From NCBI GenBank assembly GCA_963693365.1, contig CAVNZM010000003.1:15376001-15440000 (forward strand): 64,000 bases of DNA, read 5' to 3'. Each line of letters starts with the position of its first letter. Position 1 is the stretch's first letter. A program made the translations under genes and the position numbers. Shown piece after piece: positions 40,888 to 64,000 of this stretch. The notes below the pieces were generated by a model that searched no databases, was not told the DNA's origin, and was given only the letters and a program-made list of their open reading frames with translations. This DNA is from Amoebidium appalachense (lineage: Eukaryota; Ichthyosporea).

Positions 40888-41324
40888 GAACACACACGCA
40901 CAGAGAGTTGAAGGGGAGGGGGATGGAGGGGGGGGGGGGGGGGAGAGGGGGGAGAGCAGGAATGGAGGAAGGGGAGGGAGGGGAGGGGGGATGTATCACT
41001 AAAGTTTCCTCTTCCGGTACCACTCCGGGCCTCTGGTGCACGACGAAATACCCCAAGCCATATCAAGTTCCTTATACTATCAAAATCCTTGAAGTGACCG
41101 CACAAGTACATCTGTCCTCCATTTCTATTATATTATATTATAATTGTTTTTTGCCTCATTTCACACTGATTTTCCTTGCCTCCTTGTATCTGATAAGGAA
41201 TAAGATGGTTGAGTCTTGAATTTGTTGTCATTCTAAAATTTTCAAAAGTATATAGGCCCGTGCTTTCTCGTATGTGAAAATGCACAGAAAGATTTGTTTT
41301 GGCCCTGACAGTCGCAGCAATATT

Positions 41325-41430
41325 TGTTCTCACGAATGTTTATGCCACTTCTGTGCTGAGCCTTTCTCTTGCAAACTTTTCTTGAATATATGTATTTATC
41401 TCAGATTATCCCACTGGAAGAAATTAGGAG
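41325..41430 (+). mobile_element. LINE 3'-end relic related to 4870-4960
   Basis: The sequence matches the C-terminal zinc-knuckle region of the second LINE. It encodes CHFCAEPFSCKLFLNIC then IYLRLS, compared with CHFCAEPFSRKHLLVDKC then IYLSQIL at 4883-4955. The His of the knuckle is lost, and stops and frameshifts surround it. A diverged repeat of the following TTATCTCAGATTATCC motif continues to about 41460 and reappears at 42780-42935. Confidence 0.6.
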
Positions 41431-41798
41431 ATATAGAAGACTGGTCTCAAATTATCCCTCTGGAAATTGATTGATTAGTGTGCTTAAGGAATGCACTTCA
41501 ACTGGCCAAATATCAAACCATCATATGTTTGGAGGTATTTCTCGCTTTTAGGGTATATGATCATATCTCATTTGCCATTTCTTATCCAATTAGTGATTAA
41601 TGTTGATTGTATCTAAGAGTAATCTGTAATATCTCGTTTGTTCAAATTAAAAAGTATTTCAATGGGCCAGCTTGAGTACTGAGCATGATGGTGTCAGAGT
41701 TCCCGGAAGGTAGACTAGCCAGCTTGCACTTACATGTATAGGGACTGTACACCGTGTGTGAGTGTGCCGCGTGTGTGCGTGTGTGTGTGTGTGTGCGC

Positions 41799-41829
<31 letters not shown>

Positions 41830-42159
41830 TGTGTGTTTGTGTAGGGAAACTGAAGTATCATGCACCGAGCCATAAGTGTAATGCAAAGCACAAAACAAAA
41901 CGAGAGAGCAACCACCCTTGTTCCGTATATGCAAAGCGATGATTGTAAAACAACGGCTGTCAGTTTATTCAGTCTTCACCTTCGACCCATTTGGCTCACA
42001 CTCATGCACCGTGCGCGCACACACACACAAACAAACACACACACGCACACAGACACACACACTGCCAACATTTGGCCCAACAGAGAGAGATTAGGGGGAG
42101 ATGAGAGAGGGGGGGAGGGGGGGGAGAGGGGGGGGGGGGGGCTGGCTGGGGAGAGAGGG

Positions 42160-42295
<136 letters not shown>

Positions 42296-43019
42296 GTGTG
42301 TGTCACGGTGTGTGTGTATGTGACACTGTGTGGTACCCCTTTTCCTCTTTCTTCTTTCCTCTTTCGATCAAAATCCTGAACTATGAATACAATTAAAGCT
42401 CTCCTCTGGTTTTCTTTTTACTGTGATGTTCGACTTTGATATTACATTCTTTCATACGGGGTATCCTTTTTGCTTCATCGAAGCGATGAAGACGACAACT
42501 TTTTGACCTCTTGAACCAGTTAGTCAGAGTGGTTGCATAGTATAGTATAGGTCATCATTTCTCTGGTAACCCGCTAAAACTACTGATATATAGCATAGCT
42601 AGGTGAGGTCTTTCGCCGAAGTTGTGTTACAATATTGCATAGATATGTTGGTTAAGTTGGCCCTCTTGTCTCTATTTTCATGAACGTCACGGTATGTTAA
42701 TTGTGTGCCGACTGCCGGAAACTTTCACTTGTGAACGATGACATAGTCAAAAACTAACAAAAAAGAATCACGTAAATGTAGTTATCTGAGTCAGACTATC
42801 TCACTAGAAATCAGGAGACATATACGTATACAGTGCATTTATTACGGATTATCCTGCTGATCGAAAACTAGGAGAGACACATGTATTTTTCTCAGAGTAA
42901 TTCTGCTGGAAATAAGCAGCCCAGCCGTAAAATAACTTAGGCTATTGATAAAATGCAGGGTTATGTATATAAAAGAAAGAAAGCGGCCAATGATTACAAC
43001 TTACACTTACACTTACAAG

Positions 43020-43640
43020 GACCGAACGGTCGCGAACCGGGTACAGCATCACTCGCGCCAATACTATGGTGCTGGCGGCCGCACGCCACCACCTGCCCTA
43101 CATCTTCACCGCAGATAGTTAGGTCGCTAGGTGCATGCTTGCACCGTGACACGTGTGTGTGGGTGGGTGGATCATGTGGGTGGGTAGAGGGGGGAGAGGG
43201 GGTAAGGGTATGGGTGGGTGGGTGCCACGGGTGTGGTTGTATGTCACCGTGGCTGTGCGTGTGTACAGTATTTGCATAAGTGTGTATATGTGTGGTTGCT
43301 GAGGGGAAGGGGTGGGGGTGGGGGGTGGGGGGGGGGGGGGGTGACTACAACATTTGTGAAATGTTCACAGATAGAACCAGAGAAGTTTGCTTGTACCATG
43401 TGGAAAACCCTGGGTGTGTTGCTGCATATAAAGGGAAGTAGAAAAAGATTGAAGGTGGGCACTGCCAATGTTGCATTGAAAGATGGTGGTATTCATGTGT
43501 GTTTAAAAATTTGCACTTTTCTGGTCAGACAGCGTAACTTAATTTTTTCTGTGCAATGGCTGAGCCACACCCAGCCTGCTTCCTGTGCTGGCCAGCTACT
43601 AGATAGCAGACGGGCAGACTCTCCCTGTTCATGTGTCTTG
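43020..43640 (+). pseudogene. MATE pseudogene fragment (two decayed exons and the intron between)
   Basis: 43020-43130 matches the 143-nt exon 14 of copies 1-3 (GTGCTGGCGGCCGCACGCCACCACCTGCC..., ending GCTAG|GTGC). It lacks the start of the exon, has internal changes, and carries a stop (GATAGT then TAG). After a ~430-bp intron-like stretch with the same TG/G-rich opening, 43562-43630 matches exon 15 of copy 1 (GCCAGCTACTAGATAGCAGACGGGCAG), also with a stop (TAC then TAG) and without the acceptor AG. Exon 15 resembles copy 1 more than copies 2 or 3. No other exons were found nearby, so this is the remnant of a fourth, + strand copy, cut off on the right by the 62-bp satellite. Confidence 0.85.
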
Positions 43641-43711
43641 TTTTAGCAGCGGTGTCCACAGGTCCGGCTTATGTTGCTTGCTGTATGTACATGTCGCAAC
43701 CCCCATCCAAA

Positions 43712-45917
43712 TAACCGACGATCCAGCTGGACGGCAAAAAACGGGCAGTAAAGAAGCGCAAGAATGCACCAGGTCGCCTTCGTTCCAGCACGGCAGCCAA
43801 AAACGGGCAGTAAAAAAGCGCCAGAATGCACCAGGTCCCCGTCGTTCCAGTTGGGCGGCCGAAAAAGGGCAGTAAAAAGGCGCAAGCATGCACCAGGTCG
43901 CCAACGTTCATTGACAAGCACGGCGGCCACAAATGGGCAGTGAAGAAGCGCAAGAATGCACCAAATCGCCGACGTTCCAGCACGGCGGCCAAAAATGGGC
44001 AGTAAAGAAGCGCAAGAATGCACCAGGTGGCCGACGTTCCAGCTGGGCAGCAAAAAACGGGCAGTAAAAAAGCGCAAGAATGCAGCAGGTCGCCGATGTT
44101 CCAGCTGGGCGGCCAAAAACGGGCAGTAGAAAAACGCAACAATGCACCAGGTGGCCGACGTTCCAGCTAAGAGGCCAAAATCGGGCAGTAAAAAAGCGCA
44201 AGAATGCACCAGGTCGCCGACGTTCCATCTGGGCGGACAAAAACGGGCAGTAAAAAATGGCAAGAATGCACCAGGTCGCCGACATTCCAGCTGGGCGGCC
44301 AAAAACCGGCAGTAAAAAAGGGCACGAATGTACAAGGACGCCCAAGTCCCAGCTGGGCAGCAGAAAACGGGGAGTAAAAAAAGGCAAAAATGCACCAGGT
44401 CATGGACGTTCCAGCTGGGCGGCCAAAAAAGCGCAAGAATGCACCAGGTCGCCGACGTTCCAGCTAATATAGGCAGCAAAAAAAAGGCAGTAAAAAAGCG
44501 CAAGACTGCACCAGGTCGCAGACGTTCCAGCTGGGCGGCCAAAAACCGGCTGTAAAAAGGCGCAAGAATGCAACAGGTCGCCTACGTTCCAGCCCGGCGA
44601 CCCAAAACGGGCAGTAAAAAAAGCGCAAGACTGCTCTAGGTCGCCGACATTCCAGCTGGACGGCAAAAAATGGGCACTGAACAAGCGCAAAAATGCACCA
44701 GGTTGCCCAAGTTCCAGCCGGACGACAGAAAACGGGCAGTAAAAAAGCGCAAGAATGCACGGCAGGTCGCCGACGTCCAGCTGGGTGGACAAAAACGGCA
44801 GTAAAAAAGCGCAAGAATGCACCAGGTCGCCGACGTTATGGCTGGACAGCAAAAAAATGGGCGGTAAAAAAGCGCAACAATGCACCAGGTTGCCAAAGTT
44901 CCAGCTTAGCGGCAGAAAACGGGCAGTAAAAAAGTCCAGGTCGCCGACATTCTAGCCCAGCGGCCAAAAACAGGCAGTAAAAAGGCGCAATAATGCACCA
45001 GGTCGCCAACGTTCCAACTGGGCGGCCAAAAATGGGCACTCAAAAAGTGGAAAAATGCACCAGGTCTCCGACGTTCCAGCTCAGCAGCCAAAAGCGGGCA
45101 GGCAAAAAGCGCATAAATGCACCAGGTCGCCGACGTTCCAACTGGGCGGCCAAAATTGGGCAGTAAAAAAAAATAAGCCTTTACCAGGTCGCCGAAGTTC
45201 CACCCCGGCGGCCAAAAACGGGCAGTAAAAAAGCCCAAGAGCACCAGGTCTCCGACGTTCCAGCTGGGCGGCCAAAAACTGGCAGTAAAATCGCAAGAAT
45301 GAACCAGGCTGCCTACGTTCCAGCCCGGCGGCGAAAAACGGGCAGTATAAAAGCGCCAGAATCCACCAGGTAGCCGATGTTCCAGCTGGGCGGCCAAAAA
45401 CGGGCAGTTAAAAAGCACACGAATGCACCTGTCCAGGTCGCCGAAGTCCTAGTTGGGCGGCAGAAAACGGGCAGTAGAAAAGCGCAAGAATGCACCAGGC
45501 CGCCGACGCTCCTGTTGGGCGGCCAAAAATGGGCAGTAAAACAGCGCAAGAATGCACCAGGTCGCCGAAGTTCCAGCTGGGCTGCCAAAAACCTCCAGTA
45601 AAAAAGCGCAAGAATGCACCTTGTCCAGGTCGCCGATGTTCCAACTAGTATATGCAGCAAAAAACAAGCAGTAAAAAAGCGCAAGAATGCACCAGATCTC
45701 CGACGTTCCAGTTGGGCGGCAAGAAACGGGCAGTAAAAAAGCGCAAGAATGCACCAGGCCGCCGACATCCCAGCTGCGTTGACAAAAACGGGCAGTAAAA
45801 AAGCGCAAGACTGCACCAGGTCGCCGACGTTGCAGCTGGGAGGCCCAAAACGGGCAGTTAAAAAAGCGCAAGAATGCACCAGGTCGCCGACCTTCCAGCT
45901 GGGCGGCCAAAAACGGC
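43712..45917. repeat. 62-bp satellite, about 35 tandem units
   Basis: The consensus unit is 62 bp, with landmarks GGTCGCCGACGTTCCAGCTG, GGCGGCCAAAAACGGGCAGT, then AAAAAAGCGCAAGAATGCAC. Units differ by a few substitutions and single-base indels, and some have a short insertion (for example CTAATATAGGCAGC at 44464 and 45650). It is GC- and CpG-rich, unlike the flanking DNA. Because 62 is not a multiple of 3, three units (186 bp) make a 62-residue super-repeat. The minus strand is open in long stretches (frames of up to about 300 residues, motif FLRFFTARFWPPSWNVGDLV). I regard these as by-products of the repeat, not as a gene. Confidence 0.93.
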
Positions 45918-45949
45918 GGCCTAAGATGGGCCGAATTACAGCTTGCCCT

Positions 45950-46140
45950 TAGTTCTACAGGACCGCGGGTGTGTGAAAGAGCGAGGGAGAGAAAGGACGA
46001 GAGCCAGAGAGAGGGAGGGTGAGAGAGACAGAGAGGGGAGAAGGGCGGGGGGAGAGATAGAGGGAGAGGGAGGGGGGGGGAGGGAGAGAAAGCGGGTGAG
46101 GGGAGAGAGAGGGGGGGGGGGGGGGGGGAGAGGGGGGAGG

Positions 46141-46239
<99 letters not shown>

Positions 46240-46249
46240 GAGAGAAGAG

Positions 46250-46315
<66 letters not shown>
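45950..46315. repeat. (GA)n, poly-G and (TG)n block
   Basis: Interrupted GA from 45975, G-rich to about 46135, pure GA at 46141-46245, then TG at 46251-46314. 46316-46813 is unique sequence in which I see no gene. Confidence 0.9.
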
Positions 46316-46316
<1 letters not shown>

Positions 46317-46813
46317 TGGTTTTGGGTAGGGAAACGACGAAGCAAAATGCACAGAGGTGTTGTGCACAGCTTCTTGCACAATATTCGTTTCTGGTTTATC
46401 TCGTTGAATATCCGGCGATCTCAACGACTATCTCGTTGTGTCTATCTATGGCAAACTCTACTCAGTATCTATTTATAGCCCTGTCTAATGCCCCGATTTC
46501 AACAAAATTCATTTTCTTTTTTTTTTTAAAAAAAAAACCTTTAAAAAAATCCAATGAGGGAGCAACGCTTAACCGGACGTGTTTAAATTTGACATCTGAG
46601 CCCTGTAACTTTGGCAACGAATGTCAATAATTGACACCGTTAACCCTTTTGTTCGCAACCATGCATCGCCTCATCTCACCTTATTCAATTAAAGGAAGCA
46701 AATAGATCTTTTTCAGCTGTGGGCTTAAGCACGGTTTTATTTGTGGAATTTATTGACATAAATATTTTTTCTGGGTAAACACGTAGGATGGGTGTTCGAT
46801 ACCAACATAACCA

Positions 46814-47226
46814 TGTAGGCTTCATTTCGTGTTTTAGCAATTCGCGGTTGGCTGCCCGCACACGGGCACCTATTAGCCAATCAAAACATCAGATACCACA
46901 GATCACTAGACCGAGTTTTGATTGGCTCGGATCAGATATCACATATCACTAGATCGATTTTGATTGGCTCAGATCGGTAGGCTTAGGTATATAAGCACGA
47001 CAGTTTTTAGCAGAGCAGCAAGCTACAAACACATCTTCTGTGTTTAGCATCCACAGCCTTACAGCTATATATTCCTTTTTCACCCACCCACCTACACCCA
47101 CACTCAACCCCCATTGATCCACACATACGTGCTGTTTTTTCACGGGGCGAAGACTTCCCCCGTTTTTTGGGCACATGGACCTCACGGATCAATAAATTGA
47201 TGACTGGGGGCTTGCCGTGGTTTACA
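46814..47226 (+). mobile_element. candidate solo LTR
   Basis: It begins TGTAGG and ends TTTACA, with TGTA/TACA termini and ACCA on both outer sides as a possible 4-bp target duplication. Inside, in LTR order, are two 42-43-bp direct repeats carrying ATTGG boxes (46891-46933, 46934-46975), a TATA box TATATAAG (46988-46995) and AATAAA (47191-47196) about 30 bp from the end. There is no internal retroelement coding nearby. The boundaries are less certain than for the LTR at 61443-61922. Confidence 0.45.
46988..46995 (+). promoter_or_regulatory. TATA box with upstream CCAAT-type repeats
   Basis: TATATAAG lies just downstream of two direct repeats, each with a TTTTGATTGGCTC motif (inverted CCAAT). 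No host gene follows on the + strand, which favours an LTR promoter. Confidence 0.55.
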
Positions 47227-63207
<15,981 letters not shown>

Positions 63208-63416
63208 CTGCAGAAGGTGTAGGTTAGGTGTGTGTGTGTCCTGGAGGTTGAGTTCAGGCCCCGGAAGGGGGGAGGAGGGGGGGGGGGAGGATGATGGTGG
63301 TAGTAGACGGAGAGGAAGGGTGGGAGAGCTTTTTTTTGTCTTTTTTTGTTTTTTTTCTCAGGCTGTGTGCTGGTATGTATGTGTGGGTGAGCGGGGTGTC
63401 AGTGTTAGAGTGTAAA

Positions 63417-63509
<93 letters not shown>

Positions 63510-64000
63510 GGGTGTGGGTGTTTGTGTGAGTGTGTGTGTGAGGGGGTAGTTGTTTGGGGTTGGGTGTGAGTGTATGCGGGTGTGTGGGTGTGTTCCGGTG
63601 TGCGTAGGTGTGTGGGGGCGTTTGTGTGTCTACAAATGGGTTGAGAGTGGGCAGAAGACTGCAAGGGGAGGAAGAGGGGGGGAGGAGGGGGAGGGGGGGG
63701 GGGGGGGGGGTTTGTGGTAGCTGCGCCTATCCGTGTGCTTAGGCATGGGTAAGAGAGGGGAGGGAGGAGGATGGGGGGGTTATGGTTCTAGAGATAAACT
63801 CGGGCTGGCTAAAGGGACCCCCCCCCCCCCCCCCCCCCCCCAAAAAAAAAGGAGAAAAGAGAAAACGAAACGAAAAAGAAAGAGGGAAGGAACACACCCA
63901 GTCCGCTTGGGTTGACTACTATCTATAGATGACTCGCGTAGTACACGAACAAGCCAAACCAGAAGAGAAAGTTAAAATTTCGTTTCATTTACCCCTACAC
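63208..64000 (-). repeat. incomplete intron of MATE copy 3 at window end
   Basis: It contains G-rich blocks (63270-63290, 63675-63710), pure (TG)n at about 63420-63505 with TGGG-type degenerate continuation, a poly-C/poly-A tract (63820-63850) and unique sequence. No upstream exon (VLTF... type) is seen before the window ends. Confidence 0.75.

Noticed and set aside
43643-44542. 299-residue minus-strand frame (and similar frames to 46381) as a repeat protein gene
   Set aside because: It lies wholly inside the 62-bp satellite. All three minus frames are open in different units, and frames change with single-base indels between units.
43712-45917. CRISPR-like array
   Set aside because: The whole 62-bp unit is repeated with no variable spacers, and the window is eukaryotic. 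The same holds for the 20-bp and 28-bp minisatellites.

Overview
This is a eukaryotic nuclear window. The genes have spliceosomal introns (GT-AG, plus a GC-AG pair), there are LINE, LTR and MITE remnants, and the non-coding DNA is extremely rich in microsatellites (TG/CA, GA/CT, ACGC) and long poly-C/poly-G tracts. The species cannot be fixed from the sequence. A protist with animal/fungal-style multi-exon genes, such as a unicellular holozoan (ichthyosporean-like), is a low-confidence guess.

Layout. 1-5.3 kb is a nest of broken non-LTR retrotransposon copies, with a recognisable reverse transcriptase on the minus strand and relics of a second LINE in inverted arrangement. 5.3-7.4 kb is simple sequence. 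7.4-8.9 kb (minus) is an intact single-exon F-box/leucine-rich-repeat gene. The rest is dominated by a family of MATE (multidrug and toxin extrusion) transporter genes that can be assembled exon by exon. Copy 1 (+, 10315-24727, 17 exons, 561 aa) and copy 2 (+, 27828-40887, 16 exons, 531 aa) are in tandem. Copy 3 (minus, 48407-63207, its last 13 exons, 430 residues, 5' end outside the window) lies tail-to-tail with copy 2. A fourth, dead fragment (two decayed exons, + strand) lies at 43.0-43.6 kb. Between copies 2 and 3 there is also a 2.2-kb satellite of about 35 units of 62 bp and a candidate solo LTR. A proven solo LTR with a perfect 5-bp target duplication sits in an intron of copy 3, and a fold-back MITE sits in an intron of copy 1.

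The three MATE genes keep identical exon lengths and intron phases from the exon encoding FMNV onward. Copies 2 and 3 are the closer pair: they share a GC-AG intron, CT/GA arrays and a ~28-bp minisatellite at the same intron positions. Exon 11 is identical in all three and exon 14 nearly so, while neighbouring exons differ much more, which suggests gene conversion. The most striking feature is that simple repeats sit at fixed places next to splice sites. (GT)n begins at the same donors and (CA)n ends in the same acceptors in all three genes, and intron 9 has both, so its two ends could pair as RNA. Poly-C follows many donors on the sense strand.

Most long open frames in this window are translations of simple repeats ([20 protein letters not shown]) and were not annotated as genes.
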